Positions 1 to 6,833 of a DNA stretch of 17,174 bases are shown piece after piece (the first letter of the stretch is position 1; the number at the start of each line of letters is the position of its first letter). The position numbers and the translations under genes were made by a program. Source of the stretch: Desulforudis sp. Its GTDB lineage: Bacteria; Bacillota; Desulfotomaculia; Desulfotomaculales; Desulforudaceae. The notes under the pieces are model-generated. The model saw nothing but the letters and a program-made list of their open reading frames with translations. It was not told the origin of the DNA and made no database searches. The DNA is taken from positions 1 to 17,174 of the forward strand of contig JACUUW010000300.1 in NCBI GenBank assembly GCA_014859075.1, read 5' to 3'.

Positions 1-55
1 TCCAGCGCCGATGGTACTTGGGGTTTACCCCTGGGAGAGTAGGACGCCGCCGGAG
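1..55 (+). rRNA. rrf: 5S ribosomal RNA, 3' end (partial)
   Basis: The first 55 bases match the conserved 3' half of a bacterial 5S rRNA: an AGCGCCGATGGTACT block, a GGGG/CCCC hairpin, then GGGAGAGTAGGACGCCGCCGG, which is the strand that pairs with the 5' end of the molecule. The 5' part lies outside the window. The exact 3' end (53-56) cannot be fixed by eye. A strong terminator follows within 10 bases, so this is the downstream end of an rRNA operon read on the plus strand. Confidence 0.9.
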
Positions 56-63
56 CTGAATGT

Positions 64-91
64 AAAACCCCCTGGATTTCCAGGGGGTTTT
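64..91 (+). terminator. Rho-independent terminator of the rRNA operon
   Basis: Perfect 12-bp inverted repeat, AAAACCCCCTGG (64-75) and CCAGGGGGTTTT (80-91), with a 4-base ATTT loop. The G/C core is followed by a T tract. It lies directly behind the 5S rRNA and is symmetrical enough to work in both directions. Confidence 0.9.
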
Positions 92-124
92 CACTCATGG
101 TACCGGCACCGATCAATATGTAGG

Positions 125-215
125 CACCGTTTTAACAGTAATTACTTTTACTTATACATGCGCCATCTCTGGGCTGGAGCATAATAGGCAGTTATTAAAG
201 TAGCCCAAAACGGTG
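125..215. repeat. Nested inverted repeat of unknown role
   Basis: An outer 9-bp perfect inverted repeat, CACCGTTTT (125-133) and AAAACGGTG (207-215), encloses an inner one, TGGGCT (170-175) and AGCCCA (202-207). A third short stem, TAATA/TATTA, lies inside the inner loop. The segment is more A+T rich than its surroundings and has no credible ORF. It could be a small structured RNA, an untranslated leader of the next gene, or the remains of a miniature mobile element. The pairing is seen in the sequence; any function is a guess. Confidence 0.4.
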
Positions 216-320
216 GGGGCCGGTGTTCTATAACAGGAAGTTGGTTCTGGTATGAAGCCGGGATCTAGACAGAAACGATTGACCGATGTTATATAAGGTG
301 GTGCCGAAAGGGGGAGCAAG

Positions 321-519
321 GTGATAACCAGGGAAATGACCATCCTGGACATTATTGAAAAATACCCGGAAACACGACCGGTATTCGACGCTTACGGCGC
401 AGTGTGGGAGTTGTCTTTGCTGCAGTTCCCTGTTTGAAACGCTGGCCGAGGTGGCGGCGCGGCACGGGTTTGCATTGGATCGGTTACTCGCCGATCTGAA
501 CCGCGCCGCCGGTTTTTAA
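321..519 (+). pseudogene. DUF1858-type small cysteine protein, frameshifted
   Basis: A GTG at 321 follows a good SD (GGGGGAG) and reads MITREMTILDIIEKYPETRP then VFDAYGA, typical of the DUF1858 domain (the small domain also found next to hybrid-cluster proteins). At about 402 the frame is lost: the original frame stops at the TGA at 434-436. The +1 frame continues the family pattern as CGSCLCCSSLF, then ETLAEVAARHGFALDRLLAD, ending at TAA 517-519. One extra base (or two missing) near GCAGTGTGGG would rejoin them into a protein of about 65 residues. The four-cysteine cluster at the break is the family's conserved centre. Either the gene is newly broken or the sequence has an error. The role of the family is not established beyond a likely redox or metal link. 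Confidence 0.7.
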
Positions 520-550
520 GCCGGGTGCCGGTTCCCCGGAGGTGCTGTCA

Positions 551-588
551 CCTAAAAGAAGGCCCCCGCAACCGTAGTTACGGGGGCC
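551..588 (-). terminator. Terminator for the minus-strand gene at 610
   Basis: GGCCCCCG (561-568) and CGGGGGCC (581-588) form an 8-bp perfect stem, extended inside by AAC/GTT after one mismatch. Read on the minus strand, the stem is followed by a T-rich stretch (complement of 551-560). It lies 22 bases beyond the stop of the minus-strand copper-amine-oxidase-like remnant, and also behind the plus-strand DUF1858 remnant, so it may have served both. Confidence 0.65.
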
Positions 589-609
589 GAGGGGGGCTGA
601 TGTTCTTTG

Positions 610-1005
610 CTACCGAGTGATGGTGATGCGCTTGTAGCCCACCTTGACGCCCAGCGTCTCGCTCACGAAGCGTAGCGGCACGATGGTGCGTCCGGACGGC
701 ATGATCTCCGCCGGGCAAACCAATCCGTGGCTCCGCCGTTCACCAGCACCTGATTGGAAACGCTGGTCAGCACGATTTCAGTTCCGCGGTCTTTGATCAA
801 GACCTGTCCGGTCTCGGCCCGAAAGTCCACCGATGCGCCGGGGGCCTCGCTGACAAAGCGCACCGGCACCAGCGTCCGGTTGCTTCGGGCTTGATGAAGG
901 GCTCGGCGTCCAGCAGGTACGGTTGGCCGTCCACCCGGGCTTCCAGTTGACCAATGGTGAGGGTGATCACCTGGTCCGCAGCCGCCGGTAGCGAAAAGAA
1001 CCAGG
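610..1005 (-). pseudogene. Copper amine oxidase N-terminal domain protein, broken by frameshifts
   Basis: On the minus strand, three reading-frame segments together spell the repeated fold of the copper amine oxidase N-like domain (an extracytoplasmic module common in Clostridia). Segment one starts LPAAADQVITLTIGQLEARV; segment two has RTLVPVRFVSEAPGASVDF and LTSVSNQVLVNGG; segment three has SGRTIVPLRFVSETLGVKV and ends at the TAG at 610-612. The two VPxRFVSE motifs are the family signature. Breaks lie near 879-884 and 715-725. Each is restored by adding one base in a short A or T run. No start codon or proper signal peptide is visible upstream: the first frame hits a stop without ATG, GTG or TTG. 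The gene is therefore probably dead, unless the indels are sequencing errors. Confidence 0.7.
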
Positions 1006-1113
1006 GCCTAGTGCGCAGGTTTAATACGCTGTCCTCTGGGCTACCACTGGGCCGGAATCATATCGTGGGTCCTGTCCACGCCTAGTTAAGCCTGACCCCG
1101 TTTCCCATGGAAG

Positions 1114-1506
1114 CTACCAGATGACTTTTACGGGATAACGCGCGATGAGCGGATCGGCTGTTATCACGGGGAGGTCGTCCAACTGTGATTGCGCTACAAG
1201 CATGCGGTCGAATGGATCCCGGTGATGGAGCGGTAGACTGTAAACGTGCAGTGCGTGGCTCATCCGGATCGGCAAGCTCAATATGGCGTTGAGGGCTAAC
1301 TGTTCCGAGATGAAGCGTTCCAGATTGTCCTCCTGCAACTGTTGCAGTCTACCCAATCCCGCTTTGATAGCTATCTCCCAACCACTCGCCGCACTGAGGA
1401 ATATCTCGTTGGTTCCCTCACTGATGATCGTCCGCACCCGTGAAGATAAGCGCGGATCGTCGATAATCCACCACAAGAAGGCATGTGTGTCCAACAGCAC
1501 TCTCAT
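1114..1506 (-). CDS. vapC: PIN-domain toxin ribonuclease, VapC-like
   Basis: A 130-residue PIN-domain protein. It opens with LLDTHAFLWW, placing the first catalytic Asp at residue 6. WEIAIK near residues 43-48 gives the conserved Glu, HHRDPFDRMLVAQ near 94-106 gives the central Asp pair, and VITADPLIARY near 114-124 gives the last acidic residue. Length and motifs fit VapC-type RNases of the PIN superfamily, which cleave tRNA or other RNA when free of their partner. Its ATG overlaps the stop of the upstream antitoxin gene by 4 bases (ATGA), so the two are translationally coupled. All active-site positions look intact, unlike the broken genes next door. The RNA target cannot be told from sequence. 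Confidence 0.9.
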   Translation of the reverse strand: MRVLLDTHAFLWWIIDDPRLSSRVRTIISEGTNEIFLSAASGWEIAIKAGLGRLQQLQEDNLERFISEQLALNAILSLPIRMSHALHVYSLPLHHRDPFDRMLVAQSQLDDLPVITADPLIARYPVKVIW

Positions 1507-1739
1507 TTTTCGAAATCTTCCAACAGAGATTCGGGAAGGGGGGCATCGAAATCGGGAGCAATAGTCAGCTTGCCCTTTGCACTTCCGGCAACGCGCGGAA
1601 CCGATTGGTTTTCCAGCGGAACCAACCGGGCCACGGGTACGCCGGCCTTGGCGATAATGATTTCCTCCCCGGTTCTCACTCGTGCCAGCAGTTGAGAAAG
1701 GCGAGTTTTGGCCTCGTGCACGTTTACATAGAGTGGCAT
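1503..1739 (-). CDS. Phd/YefM-type antitoxin
   Basis: A 78-residue protein opening MPLYVNVHEAKTRLSQLLAR, then GEEIIIAKAGVPVARLVPL. The pattern of a short strand, EAK, a helix with LSxLL, then the 'I.k.g.pvA.LvP' strand is the DNA-binding fold of the Phd/YefM antitoxin superfamily. The disordered C-terminal part (PDFDAPLPESLLEDFEK) would wrap and inhibit the PIN toxin encoded next. A GTG at 1748 is also in frame, but it lies inside the SD (GAGGTGA) for the ATG at 1739, so the ATG is preferred. By family analogy, the antitoxin alone or with the toxin should repress its own promoter. Confidence 0.87.
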   Translation of the reverse strand: MPLYVNVHEAKTRLSQLLARVRTGEEIIIAKAGVPVARLVPLENQSVPRVAGSAKGKLTIAPDFDAPLPESLLEDFEK

Positions 1740-1764
1740 AAAATTCACCTCAACAATAGGCTAA

Positions 1765-1791
1765 ACTAAGTCAAGGACTAAGTCAAGGACT
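1765..1791 (-). promoter_or_regulatory. 12-bp tandem repeat upstream of toxin-antitoxin operon
   Basis: ACTAAGTCAAGG occurs twice in a row (1765-1776, 1777-1788), followed by a further ACT. It starts 26 bases upstream of the antitoxin ATG, so it sits in the leader or promoter. On the minus strand each unit carries TTGACT, which resembles a -35 box. A weak promoter (TTGCAA, 16 bases, TGTAGT) ends just upstream of the repeats. Two equal sites at this position would suit an autoregulatory operator. The repeat is seen; the operator role is an inference. Confidence 0.4.
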
Positions 1792-2254
1792 ACATTGAAA
1801 AACTACAAGTTTGCAAAGTGTGCGCTATTGGTTGCGGGGAAAAGACAGAGGTTTGCATCAACTACAACTCTACATTTTATCAGAGTTGGTACTCCAGATT
1901 TCCTCTTCAATGGACATTCTTTCCGCCCTCTGGTTCATTCATAGTACCAAAGAAGTGAAGCAGATTACTCCCCTTTTTTCAACAGGTCCAGTAGTAGGCT
2001 TCTCCAGGGTGAAAATGCGGAGACCCCCGTTATCCCCCCTTTCCAGGGAAAAGAACGCGAAGGACCAAGTTTCACGTACGTAACATCTTGAGGAAGATGA
2101 TTGTTGCCAACCGGCGTACGAGTACGTCAAAGAGAAAATTTGATTGGGCTGCACACCCACTTATTGAGTATTTTGAAAACAAGGTACGGTGGAGGAGAGT
2201 GATAACTGAAGGCGAACTAGGAAGTATTCTGCTGTTTTAACGGGCGGGTTTTGT
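1792..2254. other. Intergenic stretch without a convincing gene
   Basis: About 460 bases of lower GC than the flanks. Short open frames exist on both strands, but none has recognisable family motifs plus a good SD. The end of the stretch (about 2097-2240) reads in one plus frame as a basic 47-residue peptide without a useful SD. A pyrimidine-rich CCCCCGTTATCCCCCCTTTCC block lies at about 2024-2044. The region may be the remains of an older gene or insertion; nothing firmer can be said. Confidence 0.5.
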
Positions 2255-3058
2255 ATGGCACCGATTGATTTTCACGCCCACTTTTTTCCGGATGCGGTGG
2301 CGGAGAAGGTGGTCGAACACCTGCGGGATCACTACCGGATCCCGGTCAACCACCGGGGGCTTAAGTCAGAATATCTTGAGCTTCGCCATCAGGCCGGACT
2401 GCTGGCAGCCGTATTCTTCACAGCGGCTACCCGTCCCGACCAGGTGCGGGCGGCCAACGACTGGGCCTTGGTCAACACCGGACCGGACCTGATCGGATTT
2501 GGGACACTGCATCCCCACGGCCCGTTGGCGGAAACCGAAGCGGAGATCACGCGGCTGCGGGCCTGCGGGGTCAGAGGGGTCAAATTCCACCCCGACTTTC
2601 AAGAGTTCTATCTTGACGAGGACCGGGCACTGGCGGTCTACGAACGGCTCAAGCGCGAGTTCTTGATCATTGTGCACGTCGGCGACGATGAAATGCCGTC
2701 GAAGACGAACTTTACCTCGCCGGAACGGCTCGCCCGTGTTCTGGACCTGGTGCCCGGAATAAGGGTGGTGGCCGCGCACATGGGGGGATACCGGATGTGG
2801 GAGCGGTCGTTGCACCATCTGGTTGGGCGGCCGGTCTACTTTGACACGTCCAGCACGTTCAATTTCCTTGCGGAGGATCGCATGCGGTTGATGATCCAGG
2901 AACACGGCACGGACCGGATTCTCTTGGGGAGCGATTACCCGTTCCGGAATTCGGCTTGGGAGATTGAACGGTTGCGGGAACTCGGTCTTGACCGGACGGC
3001 GTTTGAGCAGATCACGGGGGGCAATGCACGCAGATTGCTGGCCGAACTCGGCTACTAA
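2255..3058 (+). CDS. Amidohydrolase family 2 metal-dependent hydrolase
   Basis: A 267-residue TIM-barrel protein of the amidohydrolase-2 family (the ACMSD-like group of hydrolases and decarboxylases). Metal-binding pattern: DFHAH at residues 5-9 (His7, His9), Lys110 in GVKFHPDF, His141 in IIVHVGDD, His175 in VVAAHMGG, and Asp227 in LLGSDYPF. All the usual ligands are present, so the enzyme should be active and zinc- or manganese-dependent. The substrate cannot be read from sequence; small cyclic or carboxylated aromatic compounds are typical of the family. The ATG has only a weak upstream SD (GGGCGG). There are no obvious pathway partners: the upstream region is non-coding, and nadE follows after about 180 bases with no visible link. 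Confidence 0.9.
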   Translation: MAPIDFHAHFFPDAVAEKVVEHLRDHYRIPVNHRGLKSEYLELRHQAGLLAAVFFTAATRPDQVRAANDWALVNTGPDLIGFGTLHPHGPLAETEAEITRLRACGVRGVKFHPDFQEFYLDEDRALAVYERLKREFLIIVHVGDDEMPSKTNFTSPERLARVLDLVPGIRVVAAHMGGYRMWERSLHHLVGRPVYFDTSSTFNFLAEDRMRLMIQEHGTDRILLGSDYPFRNSAWEIERLRELGLDRTAFEQITGGNARRLLAELGY

Positions 3059-3237
3059 GCCTTTCCCCGGGACGGGCATTCCTAACGACACGAAGGGAAG
3101 CCTTGTGCCCTAAATCACAGAGTTTTTCAAAGGAAAACGCCAGCGGAGAGCGAATATATTAGGTACAAGAATGATCTGATTTACACCCCGATATTAACGT
3201 GATAACATGTGGCTGAATTCTGGAAGGCGGGGATCAG

Positions 3238-3969
3238 GTGGATATAGACAAAGTAGTGCCGAGACTTGCAGAATGGTTGCGGGTTAAGACAGTCGAAGCC
3301 GGGAGGCGGGGTCTGGTACTGGGTTTGAGCGGCGGTATCGATTCGGCGGTGGCGGCGGTACTTTGCCGGGAAGCTTTTCCTCACAATTCCCTTGGGGTGA
3401 TTATGCCTTGTTTCAGTCACCCGCAGGATGCGGATGATGCCCGACTGGTCGCCGCGCATCTTGGGCTTGAGACTGAAACGGTGGATTTGAACGATGTGTT
3501 TACCACCTTCCTCAAACAGCTGAGTGGCGAGGAATATACCGAAGCAAACAAGAGCGACTTGGCCGTGGCCAACATCAAGCCGCGACTGAGGATGACCGCC
3601 CTGTACTATTTTGCGGCGCGCCACCGGTATCTGGTGGTGGGTACCGGAAACCGGAGCGAAATCATGATTGGTTACTACACCAAATACGGCGATGGCGGCG
3701 CCGATCTGTTACCCCTGGCGAACCTGCTGAAAGCCGAAGTCAGGGAGTTGGCCAGATACCTTAAGTTGCCCGAAAGAGTCATCGAAAAAGCACCGTCGGC
3801 AGGGCTTTGGGACGACCACAACGATGAGCTTGAACTGGGTATCACCTATCAGGAACTGGATGACTACTTAATGCACGGCAGAGGGAGCGAGCGGGTGCAG
3901 AACATTGTCAACAGTTTAATTGAACGAAACCGGCACAAGCGCGAAATGCCGCCCATTCCTCCCTTTTAG
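3238..3969 (+). CDS. nadE: NAD(+) synthetase, ammonia-type
   Basis: A 243-residue cytoplasmic enzyme that amidates nicotinic acid adenine dinucleotide to NAD using ATP. The N-type PP-loop SGGIDS lies at residues 31-36. NIKPRLRM (112-119), GTGNRSE (135-141) and TKYGDGGADLLPL (148-160) are standard NadE motifs, and PSAGLWDDHNDELELGITY (186-204) is the conserved C-terminal substrate loop. There is no N-terminal nitrilase (glutaminase) domain, so ammonia rather than glutamine is the likely direct nitrogen donor. The GTG start is placed before MDIDKVV, behind a purine-rich GGAAGGCGGGGA stretch. It is a single gene closed by a terminator at 3996. Confidence 0.95.
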   Translation: MDIDKVVPRLAEWLRVKTVEAGRRGLVLGLSGGIDSAVAAVLCREAFPHNSLGVIMPCFSHPQDADDARLVAAHLGLETETVDLNDVFTTFLKQLSGEEYTEANKSDLAVANIKPRLRMTALYYFAARHRYLVVGTGNRSEIMIGYYTKYGDGGADLLPLANLLKAEVRELARYLKLPERVIEKAPSAGLWDDHNDELELGITYQELDDYLMHGRGSERVQNIVNSLIERNRHKREMPPIPPF

Positions 3970-3995
3970 GACGGTGCGGGACACAGAAACCTCTC

Positions 3996-4019
3996 AGGTC
4001 TGCGAAGCAGGCCTTTTTT
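3996..4019 (+). terminator. Rho-independent terminator after nadE
   Basis: AGGTCTGC (3996-4003) pairs with GCAGGCCT (4007-4014) across a GAA loop, with one G-T pair, and runs straight into six Ts (4014-4019). It lies 27 bases past the nadE stop and separates nadE from the ruv cluster. Confidence 0.88.
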
Positions 4020-4087
4020 GTTGCCGGTATTTTATGTGTCGATATCGGTAATAATTAACTAATATTTTCCTTACGGAGGGTCAAGGC

Positions 4088-4675
4088 ATGGTTGGGAAAC
4101 ACATGATCCCCAAAGCGGCCCTGTTCCTGGCTATTCTAGGGGTAATCGGATTCTGGGTCTGGGGGGGAGTTATAAACACGCCGGCCGTCCCTTCACCGAC
4201 CGTCGAAGAGACCACCGTGTTCCGGCACGAGACCGTTTACGCCTGTGGCCACCGGGATGTTGAACAGGGGCAGGCACCTCTGGAACTCCAAGGGCTGACT
4301 ATTTCGGAAATCTTGGACCTTTATCCGGATTCGGACGGTTGGTCGGTTTTCTTGAACCTGCCGGAAGAAATGGCGGTATCGCAAAAGACCTCGAAACTAT
4401 GTGCCGAACATGCGTCATACCGGCACTTGGGCGTTTATGACGGCCGCGTGGCCGTTTTTGAAGGACCGCTGGGCGGCGGCGGGAGACTGCTGCAGGTGAA
4501 GGACATTCCGGTGGACCGCCTGCCCGAGTTTTACCGATTGAAGCTTATTCAAGCCACGGCTTTCGCGGAGCAATCCTGCGAACTGCAGGATGAACTGCGC
4601 CGGGAATTGGAGTTTCCGGACGAGGAAGCACTGCACGCAGCCCTGGAAAATCTAGACGAAATACAGCAGGATTAG
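4088..4675 (+). CDS. BofC-like membrane-anchored protein
   Basis: A 195-residue protein with a short basic N-terminus and one hydrophobic segment (about residues 9-28), then an extracytoplasmic domain. The stretch YRHLGVYDGRVAVFEGP, followed by LQVKDIPVDRLP, matches the C-terminal domain pattern of BofC. In Bacillus subtilis, BofC is a forespore-secreted protein that restrains the SpoIVB signalling protease during sigma-K activation. Position supports the call: bofC lies beside ruvAB in B. subtilis, and here the gene directly precedes ruvC. The SD ACGGAGGG is 7 bases from the ATG. The N-terminal half is not similar enough by eye to assign. Whether it acts in sporulation here is an inference. 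Confidence 0.7.
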   Translation: MVGKHMIPKAALFLAILGVIGFWVWGGVINTPAVPSPTVEETTVFRHETVYACGHRDVEQGQAPLELQGLTISEILDLYPDSDGWSVFLNLPEEMAVSQKTSKLCAEHASYRHLGVYDGRVAVFEGPLGGGGRLLQVKDIPVDRLPEFYRLKLIQATAFAEQSCELQDELRRELEFPDEEALHAALENLDEIQQD

Positions 4676-4713
4676 CATGTCTACCGTCGAATAGGCTTCC
4701 CAGGAGGGAAGCC

Positions 4714-5205
4714 ATGGCTGTTATTATGGGCCTGGATCCGGGAATGGCCAGAACCGGTTACGGGCTACTGGAAGTCAGCGGCAGCAACTACCGGGTCGTG
4801 GCCTACGACTGTATCCACACCCCGGCAGCTTCCCCGGAGGCTGCTCGATTGGAGATACTGTACCGGGAACTCACCGCGTTGCTGGAACGTTACCGTCCCC
4901 AGGACGTGGCGGTCGAGCAGCTGTTCATCAACCGGAATACCAGCACGGTCGTCCCGGTCGGTCAGGCCCGCGGCGTTGCCCTGTTGGCCGCCAGACAGGC
5001 GGGCGCCGCGGTTGTTGAGTATACCCCCAGCCAGGTAAAACTGGGACTTACCGGGGCCGGCAGAGCCGGCAAAAAGCAGGTTCAGTACATGGTGCGCACT
5101 ATTCTTGGGCTGACCGAGACGCTCCGGCCGGACGACGTCGCCGACGCCTTGGCGGTAGCGATCTGTCATTGCCATCACCGGGGGTGGAGGCGATTCAATG
5201 GTTGA
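4714..5205 (+). CDS. ruvC: Crossover junction endodeoxyribonuclease RuvC
   Basis: A 163-residue Holliday-junction resolvase that nicks two opposed strands symmetrically so that recombined duplexes separate. The RNase-H-like catalytic acids are all visible: Asp8 in IMGLDPGMARTGYG, Glu68 in VAVEQLFINRN, and Asp141 and Asp144 in RPDDVADALAVA. The conserved GRAGKKQVQYMV basic segment (116-127) contacts DNA. Length is normal for the family. A strong SD (AGGAGGG) precedes the ATG. Its last 8 bases overlap the start of ruvA, so the subunits of the RuvABC resolvasome are made from one coupled message. Confidence 0.97.
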   Translation: MAVIMGLDPGMARTGYGLLEVSGSNYRVVAYDCIHTPAASPEAARLEILYRELTALLERYRPQDVAVEQLFINRNTSTVVPVGQARGVALLAARQAGAAVVEYTPSQVKLGLTGAGRAGKKQVQYMVRTILGLTETLRPDDVADALAVAICHCHHRGWRRFNG

Positions 5206-5785
5206 CTACCTGAAGGGAAAGCTGGTCCGCGTCCATCCGGAGGCCGTAGTGGTTGAGCTCGGCGGTATCGGACTGCGGGTGCAGGTTTCTCCAGAACTCG
5301 CCGCCTCTTTGCCCGCCCCGGGTGAGAACGTCAGGCTTTTCACCCACCTGGTGGTTCGGGAAGACGCCTTCGAACTCTTCGGGTTTACGGAGGAACTGGA
5401 CCGTACCGCCTATCTCCAACTCCTCGAAGTCGCCGGTATCGGCCCGCGGACGGCGCTGGCGGCGGTGGGAAGATTGGGCGCCCGGCGGCTCCTGACCGCT
5501 ATCTTGCGGGAGGACACCACACTTCTGACCACAGTACCCGGAATAGGGGTTAAAACGGCCCGTCGCATCGTCGTGGAACTCAGGGACCGGATTGAGAAAC
5601 AGCAGTTGGTGGCCGTCGGGGACGGGCGCGTGCACGACACCACGGCTCAAAGTGAAGCTCTGGCCGCCCTGATCAGCCTGGGCTACTCGTCGCGCGAAGC
5701 CGGGGAAGCACTCAGCCGGGTGAACGACCGGGATGCCGAGGCCGCCGGCCTGGTCAGTTCCGCCCTGCGCATACTGGGTGGCTAA
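5198..5785 (+). CDS. ruvA: Holliday junction branch migration protein RuvA
   Basis: A 195-residue protein that forms the tetramer clamping a Holliday junction and loads the RuvB motors. Domain I is an OB-fold (residues 1-63, MVDYLKGKLV to FELFGFT). Domain II has the two helix-hairpin-helix motifs VAGIGPRTAL (78-87) and VPGIGVKTARRIVVEL (113-128), which bind the DNA backbone. Domain III (about 147-194, with ALAALISLGYSSREA) is the flexible RuvB-binding module. All domains are full length. The ATG lies inside the end of ruvC, and ruvB follows 15 bases after the stop. Confidence 0.97.
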   Translation: MVDYLKGKLVRVHPEAVVVELGGIGLRVQVSPELAASLPAPGENVRLFTHLVVREDAFELFGFTEELDRTAYLQLLEVAGIGPRTALAAVGRLGARRLLTAILREDTTLLTTVPGIGVKTARRIVVELRDRIEKQQLVAVGDGRVHDTTAQSEALAALISLGYSSREAGEALSRVNDRDAEAAGLVSSALRILGG

Positions 5786-5800
5786 TTCGGGGGGTTGAAG

Positions 5801-6817
5801 GTGGAGAGGATTATCACACCCAACCTGGAGTCTGAGGACTTGGACGAGGCGACCTTGCGTCCCCGGTACCTGTACGAGTTCACCGGGCAGGTCCACGTTC
5901 GGGAGACCTTGAGCGTGTACATCGAAGCCGCCCGGAAGCGCGGTGAGCCCCTGGACCACGTGTTGCTGTACGGGCCGCCCGGACTGGGCAAGACTACGCT
6001 GGCGCACATCATCGCGCGGGAGATGGGCGGGAGTATCCGGGTGACTTCCGGGCCCGCAATCGAGCGGCCGGGGGACCTGGCCGCGATTCTCACCAACCTG
6101 GGTCCGGGGGATATCCTGTTTATCGACGAGGTCCACCGGCTGTCCCGGACGGTTGAGGAGATTCTGTACCCGGGAATGGAAGACTTCGCCCTGGACATAG
6201 TAATCGGTAAGGGTCCGGGTGCCCGGTCCCTGCGTTTGAACCTGCCCCGGTTCACCCTGGTGGGCGCCACCACCCGGGCGGGTCTTTTGACCTCCCCGTT
6301 GCGGGACCGGTTCGGCGTGATCAGCCGCCTGGAGTTCTATGAAATCGAGGAACTGGAGGCCATCCTGCTGCGTGGCGCGGCGATCATCCAGGTTGACTTG
6401 GAACCCGCGGGGGCGAGCGAGATCGCCAGGCGGGCGCGGGGGACGCCACGGGTAGCCAACAGGCTTCTCAAGCGAGTCCGGGACTATGTACAGGTCCGTG
6501 TCGGGGGCGCGGTCACGGCCGGCAAAGCACGCGAGGCCCTCGAATTCTTGGGCGTCGATGAGCTGGGTCTCGACGGGACCGACCGTCATCTGCTTTCGGT
6601 GCTGGTCGAAAACTTCGACGGTGGGCCGGTTGGACTGGAGACCCTGGCGGCTGCGACCAACGAGGAGGCGGTGACCCTGGAGGACGTCTGCGAGCCTTAT
6701 CTGCTGCAGATCGGCTTGATCGCCCGCACACCGCGAGGTCGGGTGGCTACGCCCCTGGCCTACCGTCACCTGGGACACCCACTGCCGTCCGGCACCAGCC
6801 AGGAAACCATGTGGTAA
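5801..6817 (+). CDS. ruvB: Holliday junction branch migration ATPase RuvB
   Basis: A 338-residue AAA+ motor that pumps DNA through the RuvA-bound junction. Walker A GPPGLGKT lies at about residues 58-65, Walker B LFIDE at 106-110, sensor 1 GATTR at 155-159, the arginine-finger region SPLRDRFG follows, and the winged-helix DNA-binding end has RTPRGRVATPLAYRHLG. A TTG at 5795 is also in frame but abuts the G-rich SD (GGGGGG, 5789-5794). The GTG at 5801 has proper spacing and is preferred. The gene lies 15 bases behind ruvA, and queH follows after a 16-base gap. Confidence 0.96.
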   Translation: MERIITPNLESEDLDEATLRPRYLYEFTGQVHVRETLSVYIEAARKRGEPLDHVLLYGPPGLGKTTLAHIIAREMGGSIRVTSGPAIERPGDLAAILTNLGPGDILFIDEVHRLSRTVEEILYPGMEDFALDIVIGKGPGARSLRLNLPRFTLVGATTRAGLLTSPLRDRFGVISRLEFYEIEELEAILLRGAAIIQVDLEPAGASEIARRARGTPRVANRLLKRVRDYVQVRVGGAVTAGKAREALEFLGVDELGLDGTDRHLLSVLVENFDGGPVGLETLAAATNEEAVTLEDVCEPYLLQIGLIARTPRGRVATPLAYRHLGHPLPSGTSQETMW

Positions 6818-6833
6818 CGGGTGGTGACAGACC

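Noticed and set aside
663..869. A 68-codon minus-strand ORF as a gene of its own
   Set aside because: It is the middle piece of the broken copper-amine-oxidase-N-like gene; its last 20 codons are out of frame with the family.
2097..2240. A short basic ORF before the amidohydrolase
   Set aside because: No usable SD, no known family, only 47 codons; it cannot be told from chance.
2366..3091. A 241-codon minus-strand frame opposite the amidohydrolase gene
   Set aside because: No motifs and no SD; the plus-strand gene has all catalytic residues.
3059..3237. A promoter or terminator between the amidohydrolase gene and nadE
   Set aside because: A TATATT lies at 3155-3160, but no matching -35 box; no stem with a T tract was found.
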